Shown here piece by piece: positions 28,901 through 35,155 of a stretch of 61,807 nt of DNA. The translations under genes were made by a program, and so were the position numbers. A model generated the notes under the pieces. That model was not told the origin of the DNA. It did no database searches and saw only the letters and a program-made list of their open reading frames with translations. Source of the stretch: a virus. Each line of letters opens with the position of its first letter. Position 1 is the stretch's first letter. The DNA lies in the IMG/VR virus record IMGVR_UViG_3300042549_003657, positions 1 to 61,807 of that record. One strand, 5' to 3'.

Positions 28901-29012
28901 GCAGGTCACTTACAAAAGCGTGCTCTTTTTTAGCTGAGCTGAGTTCCGCAACGCAGTAATACCCATGACCGGGCGACGGAAGCACCTCCGCTAGAAACTC
29001 AAGCGGTTTCAT
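25989..29012 (-). CDS. Primase-polymerase/helicase fusion (AEP + DUF927-like ATPase)
   Basis: This 1007-residue replication protein has an N-terminal archaeo-eukaryotic primase-type domain: FIDMDGY (D81, D83), SSGGGLHCYWPL (about 114-125) and TADAARVLRIPGTF (about 157-170). A Cys-rich segment (ACIKMDSENPGICPKCPFWG) may bind zinc. The C-terminal ATPase has Walker A GSTSSGTGKS (K635) and Walker B LLIDEI (D678/E679), close to DUF927/SF3-type helicases. It should synthesise primers and unwind DNA at the fork. It is the last gene of the leftward replication block. Confidence 0.88.
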   Translation of the reverse strand: MKPLEFLAEVLPSPGHGYYCVAELSSAKKEHAFVSDLPDIRPKVKAWLGASRDIYFALSTFKENKSRKAENAQFIKSIFIDMDGYTTKRDAAVALGTFLEKTGLDSFGVPWMVSSGGGLHCYWPLTEEVDITSWKPIAENFKRLCKQEGLEIDMTVTADAARVLRIPGTFNNKAKYETPRAVKVLFEGTAKVDIRHFGAAIRGVLKAENAPISNNFVATSVDLAGTRPSKAAAKRSAAAEALLNNSATRFETIWLKSEKGVGCGQLEFYQNNAKQDGMEPLWRGLLSWAKVCTDAGQFTHKLSELHPYTPERMNQKLAEIKGPYACIKMDSENPGICPKCPFWGTITNALALGREVITDNRAKELVIPIHNSTDDAPEQSKTHIEDEFHVDDGLPENLKTCTVLRPPPPRGFDYGKHGGVYRNVKEKDATGVEIKTQIQILPHDLFVVDMLRQEQEHQVHLIAIRPVGPAPEGRAATMEHRQVIMPSKAVVSKDELLKCLASNNIYASFGQATDPHLYAYVRACVESAAQERKVVDVPLQFGWQKDKSFVYNNRVFKPNGSEIVVPMPGMENINRNTNSKGSLDNWRKPWELLIGRGMNTMLALCMDSFGSALMHFSDHKGFVWHIGSTSSGTGKSLSLSLKAGVWGHPVHYRTGKGTSFVALQQRAGLLNSLPLLIDEITTKTRNDTEWAPELIFDISEGQGKERMEAGTNRERVNNSTWALTCTMTANTHMVDLLVGGRKHSSHGELMRMLEWNPTRELSFDKAEREILRELSLNYGVAGEAWVRWLVRNYDVAKEMWSKVHERLRVAMDFADEERFWHAGCTSTVTAAILLGPKYANIIESPVAAVMDALKDLVTLARSSHKKSVRTAEDVLNEYTREFYGKFVVLRFDTMGQLIADLGKDLQGKTSTKNTVMGRIEHGTHHSNYVEYFVEESLLRRHCSSMSFGYTDFKRQLENMQKGPQQFRIQYLRKDMLAKTDGPAMRVKVMQISVPKELLDGEGTISVE

Positions 29013-29033
29013 GTACGGGCCTTTTCTTTTGGG

Positions 29034-29192
29034 TTATTCGGAGGCGGCGTCTCTGGCTTCAGCGTCGACGTACTCCTCTAGTCGGAGCATCAGCTCCGAT
29101 ACCCACTGCGCAGAAAGTTTGTCGGCGCCGGTTAGCCAACTGTACTTAAGCAATTCTTCGTTACTCAGGGATGTAGGTTGAATGCCTTGCAT
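29034..29192 (-). CDS. 52-aa acidic small protein
   Basis: This short ORF starts MQGIQPTSLSNEELLKYSWL and ends ...LRLEEYVDAEARDAASE. It is acidic and probably helical. GGAG lies about 7 nt before the ATG, and it overlaps the upstream HTH gene by 28 nt, typical of this compact operon. It resembles no family I can name. It could be a partner or antagonist of the adjacent HTH protein, but that rests only on adjacency. Confidence 0.6.
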   Translation of the reverse strand: MQGIQPTSLSNEELLKYSWLTGADKLSAQWVSELMLRLEEYVDAEARDAASE

Positions 29193-29440
29193 ATCTTGCT
29201 CCACGCTTCTTCAGACGTTTTCGACGTCTGTAATATTTCAACGATCCGCTCTACCGCAGGGCGGTAGGCGACGAATACTTCACCGCCTTTCATCCAGTTG
29301 TAGACCGACTGGCGCGTAGATCCTACGGCTCGTGCGATCTTGGCGACTGGTACATCCAGGAATATGGCCCACTTTGCTAGGCGTGTTCCGAGTGAAAGCG
29401 GCTGATCCTTTATCTGGATAACAAACTTGGGGTGATACAT
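29165..29440 (-). CDS. HTH DNA-binding protein (Cro/CI-like)
   Basis: This 91-residue protein has a helix-turn-helix at about 30-52: VPVAKIARAVGSTRQSVYNWMKGG. The final SVYNW matches recognition helices of Cro/CI-type regulators. C-terminal helices (VERIVEILQTSKTSEEAWSK) may dimerise. No good Shine-Dalgarno is visible. It is a candidate regulator of the dyads described in the 46-50 kb region. Confidence 0.75.
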   Translation of the reverse strand: MYHPKFVIQIKDQPLSLGTRLAKWAIFLDVPVAKIARAVGSTRQSVYNWMKGGEVFVAYRPAVERIVEILQTSKTSEEAWSKICKAFNLHP

Positions 29441-29521
29441 GGCAGCACTCGTGGCGGGGGGCGTTCGTGTGTTTGAAGCGTTTAAAAGTGAGGGCCATAA
29501 GTCCTCCTTCCCCCCAAAACC

Positions 29522-30508
29522 TTACTCGTCGTCCCAGTCACTCACCATGTCAGCAAGGGTACTCTTGCCTTCCACAGCGGGCTTCTTAGGCGCTTCTTTA
29601 CGCACGGCAGGTTCTTCGACTTCTTCCGGCTCCTCAACTACCGGAGCAGGTGCTGCCTTGGCCTTACGTGCTTTCGGCGCTGCAACTGCGGCAACTTCTT
29701 CATCCTCTTCCTCAACTGCAGGAGCGGGTGCAGGGGCAGGCTTGACCTTAGCAGGCGGTTTACCAGCCAGAGCTGCAGGAGCCTCGGGCGCTGCGTCCAT
29801 CTTAGCCACGGTCATCGTGATGGCCTTGAGGGCGTCGTCAGAAGCGGCTTGCTGCTCAACGATCTCGTACTCCTCATCGCTCAACCAACGCATCGCCTTG
29901 AAGTGCAGCTTGGGCGACTCGGACTTGGTGTCGAACTTCATACGGGTAACGACTGCCTCTGGGTTGATGCCTTGGGCCACCAGCCACCGAGCATACTCTT
30001 GCAGTGGGCGGTTATCCCCCTCGGCTTTCCCGAATATCGACGTAGCGGGCAGGGCCAACTGCAACACATCACCACTGATGTCGTTCTCAAGCACCACAGC
30101 CAGACGCTGTTGATAGCGGCAAGCGCGGCTGTTACCTTGGCCAGAGCCTGCGATGTTCTTGGGGCACTCAGCGCAGCGGGATGCCTGGGGGCTGGCTGCC
30201 TCGGAGCTAGGCTTGTCGCCGTCTGCTGACCAGCAGTCAGGGCCGGACACGGACTCAGCGTCATAGCTCTTCATGTAGAACACGCGGCTGACCTTGGAGG
30301 CTGCCTTGACCATGACGATGTCCAGGTGCCTGTCCTCGATGTTGGCAACCTCCTTGCCGCCAGACATCAAGCGGAACACGCCGCCTTTAATAGAGACACG
30401 CTTGCCACCGGCAGCGCCGCCAGCGAGTGCCTTGGCCATGTCCGACAGTTCACCCTTACGGGCGAAGGCTGGGACGTTGGATGGGTTGAAAACGGTTACG
30501 TTGCTCAT
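29522..30508 (-). CDS. Putative ssDNA-binding protein with acidic tail
   Basis: This 328-residue protein starts MSNVTVFNPSNVPAFARKGE. The core (about 40-225) contains a Cys cluster (SGPDCWSADG, then SRCAECPKNIAGSGQGNSRA) that may bind zinc. A low-complexity Ala/Pro/Glu linker follows, and the extreme C-terminus is STLADMVSDWDDE, an acidic-aromatic tail like those SSBs use to recruit partners. It sits between primase/helicase and SNF2 helicase genes. The ssDNA-binding role is inferred from tail and context. Confidence 0.62.
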   Translation of the reverse strand: MSNVTVFNPSNVPAFARKGELSDMAKALAGGAAGGKRVSIKGGVFRLMSGGKEVANIEDRHLDIVMVKAASKVSRVFYMKSYDAESVSGPDCWSADGDKPSSEAASPQASRCAECPKNIAGSGQGNSRACRYQQRLAVVLENDISGDVLQLALPATSIFGKAEGDNRPLQEYARWLVAQGINPEAVVTRMKFDTKSESPKLHFKAMRWLSDEEYEIVEQQAASDDALKAITMTVAKMDAAPEAPAALAGKPPAKVKPAPAPAPAVEEEDEEVAAVAAPKARKAKAAPAPVVEEPEEVEEPAVRKEAPKKPAVEGKSTLADMVSDWDDE

Positions 30509-30666
30509 TGTTGTTCCTCCTTAGTGTTTGCTGCGGCTTCTTCTTGTGTACGGGCTTGTGCGATAAGCGTCTCGATCAGGCCGCTGACTTCAGCGTAAGG
30601 GCGCTGTGCCAAAGCGTTAAGCAAGACCTGGGCTTGCTGCTGGGTGAATGTGAAGTTCATGTTCAT
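30505..30666 (-). CDS. 53-aa small phage protein
   Basis: This short ORF starts MNMNFTFTQQQAQVLLNALA and ends ...AAANTKEEQQ. Its ATG overlaps the upstream stop (ATGA at 30663-30666), and its TGA overlaps the ATG of the SSB-like gene, so it is coupled on both sides. An alternative ATG at 30660 gives 51 residues. The MNFTFT...QAQVLLNALAQRPY pattern recurs in small phage proteins of unknown role. AAGGAGG within its last codons serves as ribosome binding site for the SSB-like gene. Confidence 0.72.
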   Translation of the reverse strand: MNMNFTFTQQQAQVLLNALAQRPYAEVSGLIETLIAQARTQEEAAANTKEEQQ

Positions 30667-31079
30667 TTTGTGGGCTTTCTTACGCTGATCGCGTACTCAG
30701 AGTTACTGTTAAGTCCGGGTGGAACTACCCCGGGGTTATCTCTCAGGAAGGACGCCATGTTGGTCTGCGCGATGCGCTTTTCCAACAAGTCAATCGCATC
30801 GTTCTCAATCATGAACTGCCCAAGCGCTTCCCAGTCCTGGGTCGAGTAGCGCGTCTTGGTTGATAGGATGACGACCCCCTCCGCCGTGTTAACTGACTTG
30901 AGCCCAAGAGCCAGCATTTGGTCTTTGAGCGCCGTCTTCACAGCTTCTTGCTGTGCTTTGAGCGTCTCGACCTCGGTCTCGTAAGCCGTCGTCAGTTCTT
31001 GAATCCGGGCCTGCATCTTGCGATACACCCGGGCCAGCTTGTCCATAGGGATGCTGGCGGATTCGATGTCTTGCGTCAT
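30663..31079 (-). CDS. Conserved phage protein with N-terminal coiled coil
   Basis: This 138-residue protein starts MTQDIESASIPMDKLARVYR. Residues 12-60 form a predicted coiled coil (ELTTAYETEVETLKAQQEAV). A compact region follows with LGLKSVNTAEGVVILSTKTR and YSTQDWEALGQFM, ending LNSNSEYAISVRKP. The N-terminal coiled coil with small C-terminal domain loosely recalls Gam-type nuclease inhibitors, but I would not assign that. AGGAGAG precedes the ATG. Confidence 0.72.
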   Translation of the reverse strand: MTQDIESASIPMDKLARVYRKMQARIQELTTAYETEVETLKAQQEAVKTALKDQMLALGLKSVNTAEGVVILSTKTRYSTQDWEALGQFMIENDAIDLLEKRIAQTNMASFLRDNPGVVPPGLNSNSEYAISVRKPTK

Positions 31080-31160
31080 TTTTCTCTCCTGTCCTTAGTC
31101 TTTATTTGTCTAACCTTTGACAATCATAGCCGTAATTTTGCGGCCTGTATGCCCTCTTTT

Positions 31161-33593
31161 TCAACTATTTTTAACCTCGCTATCGAACATGTCGACGAGT
31201 AGTGCGTGGTCACTTACCTTGGACGCCATAGCCTTGAACATCTTTTGCTCGATGGGGCTACTTTGTATATGCACCACAGTCACTTTGTCGGAGTTCTGCC
31301 CCTTGCGGTCGGCTCGCGCAATACATTGCAGGTACATCTCAACGCTCATCAGCGGGCCATAAAACACTACCGTGTCGGCAGCAGTCAGCGTGATCCCGTG
31401 TGCCGTCGCCTGGGGCTGCATGACCAAGACCTGAACATTGGGCGTGTGCTGGAAGTCGTTGATGATCGCCCCTCGCTTTGTCGCGCTCACGTCGCCGTGA
31501 ATCTGCGCAGTCTTGACGTTATTCTTCTCCAGGTACGTGGTGATCGTGTCGATACTAGAGCGGAACATTGCGAAGATGATGACCTTGCGGTTGGTCTCCT
31601 CGATGACCTCCATCAAGACTTTAAGCCGTGCTGAGGCATCGAATTCCACAATCTCCTTGTCGTCTGTGATCGCCGATCCGCACGACACCTGCAAGAGCTT
31701 GCTGACCATCACGCCCGCATTCACTGCGCTGATCGTCTCGCCGGCAGCCTGCACCAGCATCTGTTCCTTGAGCAGCTTGTAGTACTTCGTCTGCTGCGGT
31801 GAGAGCGCGACTTCGCGGGTGACTGTCGTGACGGGTGGGAGATCCAGGCACTGCTCCTTGGTGAACCGGATGGCGGGCTGCAAGACCTCGTGCACCAGCT
31901 TCTTGGACTCTGGCTTGGGTGCCCACTTGAACTGCGTGATCTTGTTCATCACTTTGTCCCGCCATGCCGTGTAGAACTTCGGCACACCGTTGGGGTTCAC
32001 CAGCTTGGCCAGACCGTAAGCGTCCACAGGCGACTGCGATGCAGGTGTTCCCGTCATCATCCACAGGTAGGTGTGCGGATGAATGATCGACTGCAGGGAC
32101 TTCCAGCGCTGTGTCGTGGGGTTCTTGTATGCGTTGCAGTTGTGGACTAGCCAATGATTCCCAACAAAGTAGTTAGGTGTTCCTTCAACTTCGAGGTTGT
32201 ATACAGGCTCCCCGTTTGGGCATTCGATATACGAAACACTTTCCACCCAAGCTCCGCCAGCTTGGCTTCCTTCTTCCGATCCTGCGCTTGCCGCGCTAAC
32301 AGGGTGTGACTGCCCCCGTCCACTTCCAGCCCCACTTTGAGGTGCGGCCACGCAAAGTCGAGCTTGTAGTTCGTAGGAAAGCCTTGCTGCCTCTTGCCCA
32401 ACGCTACTGGGTAGTTCCATGCCCACCCCACAGGTAAGACCTCGGAAATCAACTGTTCCATCGGCGTCATGCCCGTACCGTTCCCCCCGCGCACAATCGG
32501 CTTGTACCCGTTGGCTTTCGCTACTGCTGACAACTTCGCCCGATGTTCTGGCGTCTTCGGCCCCGACGTTTTCCCCCGTTGATCCGGCAAAATATGGTTG
32601 AAGTAGCTGGCTCCGGGATTCATTAGATGCCACCTCTTCCGTGCGCAAGATCTGGAACAGGTAACCCCAGTCGGAATCCCCTTCGATAGAAACCAAAGCA
32701 TCTGCGCTTTTTTGCGGCGGTATTCCGTCCCGCAAACGGGACAGCTCAGCGCCAGATATAAGCCGTCTTCCCGCAAGATTTTTGGCGCATACCCAACCGA
32801 CATCAGTAAAGAAGGGATGCTCAGGGGTACACCGGACGATTTTGCCGTTTCCAAGTTTGACCTCAACCAATTGCGTAGCAGTGTTGCGTACAAGTCTTTT
32901 TATACGCATTACTCCGTCAGAAGTCAAGACCGCGTCCCCGGCTTCTAGCTGTTCAATCGGGCGTCGCCCCTGCGGGGTGGACACTAGCGTCCCTGCTACA
33001 AAGCACTCATCAACAATGATCAGATCGAACCGGCCATCGTTGAGCACCTCGCGGTTGATAAGGTTCAGCCCTTCATAGTTGGTGATGACGAACTCATAGT
33101 CCCCCTGCACCAGTTCTATTCTGCGCGAGGCTTGCGCATGGTGGGCTACGACAGCGCTGCGGTGCATCACCGAGTTCATGATGTCCCCCATCCAGGCACT
33201 GTGCATGATCGACAGCGGGCACAGTATGAGCACGCGACGCACTTCACCCCGCGTCATCAGGTAGTCAGCCGCCCACAGCGCTGAGAGGGTCTTCCCGGTC
33301 CCAGGTTCGTTGAAACAGAAGGCTCGGCGGTGCAGCGTCAGGAACGACGCGGTGTCTACTTGGTGCTCCATCGGGCGGTAGCGCCCGGGCCAGTTGTACT
33401 TGCGCGTGATCGGCGAGAGTACCTTCTTGACGCCCAGGTTCTTGAGCACCCGCATCTCGTCGAGGCCGAAGAAAACAGCGACGGTGTAGCCGCCATTGCC
33501 GTGATCCTCAACGATGCGGCTCTTGGGTATTACGGTGTACTTCGCAGGGTTGCGCGTCTTGATGAGCACAGCCTTGTTGTCCAGAATCTCCAT
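31161..33593 (-). CDS. SNF2-family (SF2) DNA helicase/ATPase precursor, intein-containing
   Basis: This 810-residue precursor contains about 521 host residues and a 289-residue intein. Helicase motifs: Walker A FNEPGTGKTLSA (K101); motif II LIIVDE | CNAYKN, split by the intein after E196; motif III TGTPASQSP; and motifs V/VI GITLTAADTVVFYGP and QCIARADRKGQ near residue 770, typical of SNF2/Rad54-like helicases. Splicing should restore VDECNAYKN, and without it the ATPase site would be disrupted. It probably acts in replication or recombination. The gene follows a small HNH-like gene by 1 nt. Confidence 0.9.
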   Translation of the reverse strand: MEILDNKAVLIKTRNPAKYTVIPKSRIVEDHGNGGYTVAVFFGLDEMRVLKNLGVKKVLSPITRKYNWPGRYRPMEHQVDTASFLTLHRRAFCFNEPGTGKTLSALWAADYLMTRGEVRRVLILCPLSIMHSAWMGDIMNSVMHRSAVVAHHAQASRRIELVQGDYEFVITNYEGLNLINREVLNDGRFDLIIVDECFVAGTLVSTPQGRRPIEQLEAGDAVLTSDGVMRIKRLVRNTATQLVEVKLGNGKIVRCTPEHPFFTDVGWVCAKNLAGRRLISGAELSRLRDGIPPQKSADALVSIEGDSDWGYLFQILRTEEVASNESRSQLLQPYFAGSTGENVGAEDARTSGEVVSSSESQRVQADCARGERYGHDADGTVDFRGLTCGVGMELPSSVGQEAARLSYELQARLCVAAPQSGAGSGRGQSHPVSAASAGSEEGSQAGGAWVESVSYIECPNGEPVYNLEVEGTPNYFVGNHWLVHNCNAYKNPTTQRWKSLQSIIHPHTYLWMMTGTPASQSPVDAYGLAKLVNPNGVPKFYTAWRDKVMNKITQFKWAPKPESKKLVHEVLQPAIRFTKEQCLDLPPVTTVTREVALSPQQTKYYKLLKEQMLVQAAGETISAVNAGVMVSKLLQVSCGSAITDDKEIVEFDASARLKVLMEVIEETNRKVIIFAMFRSSIDTITTYLEKNNVKTAQIHGDVSATKRGAIINDFQHTPNVQVLVMQPQATAHGITLTAADTVVFYGPLMSVEMYLQCIARADRKGQNSDKVTVVHIQSSPIEQKMFKAMASKVSDHALLVDMFDSEVKNS
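32139..33005 (-). mobile_element. Intein in helicase motif II
   Basis: The intein spans residues 197-485 of the helicase precursor. Block A is CFVAGTLVSTPQGRRPIEQL with Cys1. Block B is VRCTPEHPFFTD, with TxxH at T256 and H259. Blocks F/G are VYNLEVEGTPNYFVGNHWLV, then H484-N485 followed by +1 Cys486. All catalytic residues for class 1 splicing are present. The in-frame middle (about 290-445) is Ser/Gly/Ala-rich with no LAGLIDADG or HNH signature. The endonuclease is instead in the +1 frame. Insertion at the most conserved active-site motif is typical of inteins. Confidence 0.93.
32147..32893 (-). CDS. Nested EDxHD (Vsr-like) homing endonuclease, +1 frame within intein
   Basis: This 248-codon ORF lies wholly inside the intein coding DNA, one base out of frame with the helicase. 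It has a Cys4 finger (C51-P-V-C54 and C79-SRS-C83), a NUMOD3-like motif (SGPKTPEHRAKLS, about 110-122), and a C-terminal Vsr/EDxHD nuclease fold: TPMEQL (E146), NYKLDFAW (D179), GLEVDGGSH (E190, D192, H196) and WKVFRISN. The first available start is TTG at 32893, just after an in-frame stop; the first ATG is codon 31 (32803). Initiation there or frameshifting from the intein frame are both possible. The TAG stop is 8 nt before the intein end. Confidence 0.85.
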   Translation of the reverse strand: MYATLLRNWLRSNLETAKSSGVPLSIPSLLMSVGYAPKILREDGLYLALSCPVCGTEYRRKKAQMLWFLSKGIPTGVTCSRSCARKRWHLMNPGASYFNHILPDQRGKTSGPKTPEHRAKLSAVAKANGYKPIVRGGNGTGMTPMEQLISEVLPVGWAWNYPVALGKRQQGFPTNYKLDFAWPHLKVGLEVDGGSHTLLARQAQDRKKEAKLAELGWKVFRISNAQTGSLYTTSKLKEHLTTLLGIIG

Positions 33594-33594
33594 C

Positions 33595-33834
33595 TTATTT
33601 CCCGTTATCGCTCACGTTAGCTTTCGGACTGCGCAGGCGCAGGTTGCCCTTGGTTGTCTTGCCCCCAGCGCGCAGCGGCTTGATGTGGTCGATGTGCTTG
33701 CCCGTGCGGTCTATGCCGGCCTTGTCGTAAGCTTGTCGAGCCTTCTGGCGCTCAAGCTGATCCTTGGTCTCGCCACTGGCCTTCTGCAAGGCGTAGGCAT
33801 GCTTGAAGTCGCGCTTACCATTCTTCTGGGTCAT
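33595..33834 (-). CDS. Small HNH-like nuclease protein
   Basis: This 79-residue protein starts MTQKNGKRDFKHAYALQKAS and ends with an HNH-type core: GKHIDHIKPLRAGGKTTKGN then LRLRSPKANVSDNGK. The HIDHIKPLRAGG and N-L-R pattern corresponds to the beta-beta-alpha metal finger of HNH nucleases. It has no extra specificity domain. It lies one base upstream of the intein-bearing helicase and overlaps the next gene by 20 nt. It could be a resolvase-like nuclease or a reduced homing nuclease. Confidence 0.75.
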   Translation of the reverse strand: MTQKNGKRDFKHAYALQKASGETKDQLERQKARQAYDKAGIDRTGKHIDHIKPLRAGGKTTKGNLRLRSPKANVSDNGK

Positions 33835-34057
33835 CTTTCAATCCTTTACTTACGTGTGCCAAGTTGTTGAGGGTCTCGATGTCAGGAGCGAATCGCGTTA
33901 GCAAATGCTGCAGAAATAAAACACGCTCTGCTTCAGCGGCCGCTAACATCTGGCTAATATCCTTTGCGTCTAGCGTCACGCACGAAATGCGGTAGCCCAG
34001 CATGCTGCCGCTAACATTCAGGTCTAGCTGTGTTCCGTCTGTCAGGTGAAAACGCAT
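33815..34057 (-). CDS. 80-aa hypothetical protein
   Basis: This protein starts MRFHLTDGTQLDLNVSGSML. An N-terminal beta segment is followed by a helix (DISQMLAAAEAERVLFLQHL) and an acidic C-terminus. No family is recognised. It overlaps the HNH-like gene by 20 nt and follows the Cas4-like gene by 9 nt. Confidence 0.6.
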   Translation of the reverse strand: MRFHLTDGTQLDLNVSGSMLGYRISCVTLDAKDISQMLAAAEAERVLFLQHLLTRFAPDIETLNNLAHVSKGLKDDPEEW

Positions 34058-34066
34058 TTGCTGCCC

Positions 34067-34738
34067 CTAATGTCTAGGGTTAAATTCACACCCCGTCACT
34101 TGGCACCAGCGGCACAGCGGCGTCTGTGTGGGGTTCCATACATTGTTTGCAAAGCTGTTCTCAAGGCGGGCGGTTCGTTCGCGGTATTTCCACCACGCGG
34201 CATCGGCCTGCTCACGCATCATCTGCATCTTCACCATCGTCTCTTTGACGATGAACAACAGAGCGCTGTTCACTTTGCGGATGTGCGGGAAGTGTGCGAA
34301 CACCATGATCGACATGAGCACCAACTGATCTCTGTCGGGGTAGCGGTCATTGCCCGTCTTCCAGTCACCCACCCAGGCCACAAGCCCGTCATCATCCACG
34401 ATCAAGATGTCGGCAATGCCGCGCACCCACACATCTGGAGCCTTCCAATCGCAGGACTGTAGCTGTTTGTTCAGCGCCATCTCATGCTCGGCCAGCTTGC
34501 GCCCAGGCTTCTTGAGAATCGCGTCCACCACCGCCTGGAACTGCGCGTAGGCGGGCGGTATTGGCTTGTTGTCCTTGATGTACTCCTCCAGGGCCTTGTG
34601 CACCTCCACGCCGTAGCGTGTGGCATCGGTCTCTTGGAACGGGTACTTGCCCAGCACCTTGACCTCGTGATACCGCCGCGCACAGCCTTCGTAGTCCTTC
34701 AGCGCGCTGTGCGACCACCGGATGATTTTTTCAGACAT
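34067..34738 (-). CDS. Cas4/RecB-like PD-(D/E)XK nuclease with Fe-S cysteines
   Basis: This 223-residue nuclease has the motif-I helix GVEVHKALEEYI (about 43-54), VRGIADILIV (D110) and AWVGDWKTGN (D125-x-K127), then YPDRDQLVLM with the conserved Q. Four cysteines, C19 near the N-terminus and C209, C212 and C217 at the C-terminus (PLCRWCQVTGCEF), match the 4Fe-4S ligand pattern of Cas4/AddB-type nucleases. It probably processes DNA ends in recombination-dependent replication. No CRISPR array or cas1/cas2 is nearby. Confidence 0.88.
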   Translation of the reverse strand: MSEKIIRWSHSALKDYEGCARRYHEVKVLGKYPFQETDATRYGVEVHKALEEYIKDNKPIPPAYAQFQAVVDAILKKPGRKLAEHEMALNKQLQSCDWKAPDVWVRGIADILIVDDDGLVAWVGDWKTGNDRYPDRDQLVLMSIMVFAHFPHIRKVNSALLFIVKETMVKMQMMREQADAAWWKYRERTARLENSFANNVWNPTQTPLCRWCQVTGCEFNPRH

Positions 34739-34862
34739 TGGCCGTCTCCCTCGATGCGAGCCAGCAGTTCCACAACATCTTCACCAGCGTGCTGTCCCAG
34801 GCTACGCCGTGCGGGACACCGCTCTCGATACTGCACACCCACTGCTTGAACTCGTCGCTCAT
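34731..34862 (-). CDS. 43-aa Trp-rich small protein
   Basis: This short ORF reads MSDEFKQWVCSIESGVPHGV, then AWDSTLVKMLWNCWLASRE, and ends TANV. Four Trp residues in 43 suggest a protein- or DNA-binding peptide. Its 3' end overlaps the nuclease start by 8 nt, and GAGGG lies before the ATG. There is no recognised family. Overlap coupling on one side and near-adjacency on the other support it. Confidence 0.6.
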   Translation of the reverse strand: MSDEFKQWVCSIESGVPHGVAWDSTLVKMLWNCWLASRETANV

Positions 34863-34863
34863 G

Positions 34864-35145
34864 TCATTCCCTCGCGCTGTTGATTGCTTCGTTGAGGAGC
34901 TTTGCAAACTGCGTCACAAACTTCTCGTCGTTGTACAGCTTGTGCTGCATCTCATGCAGAACAGCGTGGGTCATCTCATGCCAGAACGTCTCGGATACGC
35001 TCTCTTCAGCGCGGTTCTTTGTGTAGATGACGATGGCCTTGGTGCCGTAATAGATCGCCCCGTACTCGCGGCCCCTGTCCTCATTGACGTAATGCACTTT
35101 GTACGGCGAGGCACCTACTTTGAAACTGCTTGGTTTGTATTGCAT
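34864..35145 (-). CDS. SprT-like zinc metallopeptidase-type protein
   Basis: This 93-residue protein starts MQYKPSSFKVGASPYKVHYV. GGAG about 6 nt before this ATG makes it preferable to a start 48 nt upstream, which would overlap the polymerase gene. The core is TFWHEMTHAVLHEMQ: H56-E57-xx-H60 forms a zincin site like that of SprT/Spartan-type proteins. The family acts on DNA-bound proteins in some systems. It is compact and lacks a C-terminal zinc ribbon. It sits immediately downstream of the DNA polymerase. Confidence 0.72.
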   Translation of the reverse strand: MQYKPSSFKVGASPYKVHYVNEDRGREYGAIYYGTKAIVIYTKNRAEESVSETFWHEMTHAVLHEMQHKLYNDEKFVTQFAKLLNEAINSARE

Positions 35146-35155
35146 GTGAACTCCA

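Noticed and set aside
34067-34738. CRISPR-associated cas4
   Set aside because: Cas4-like cysteines and nuclease motifs are present, but there is no array or cas1/cas2; stand-alone Cas4-like nucleases are common in phage recombination modules.
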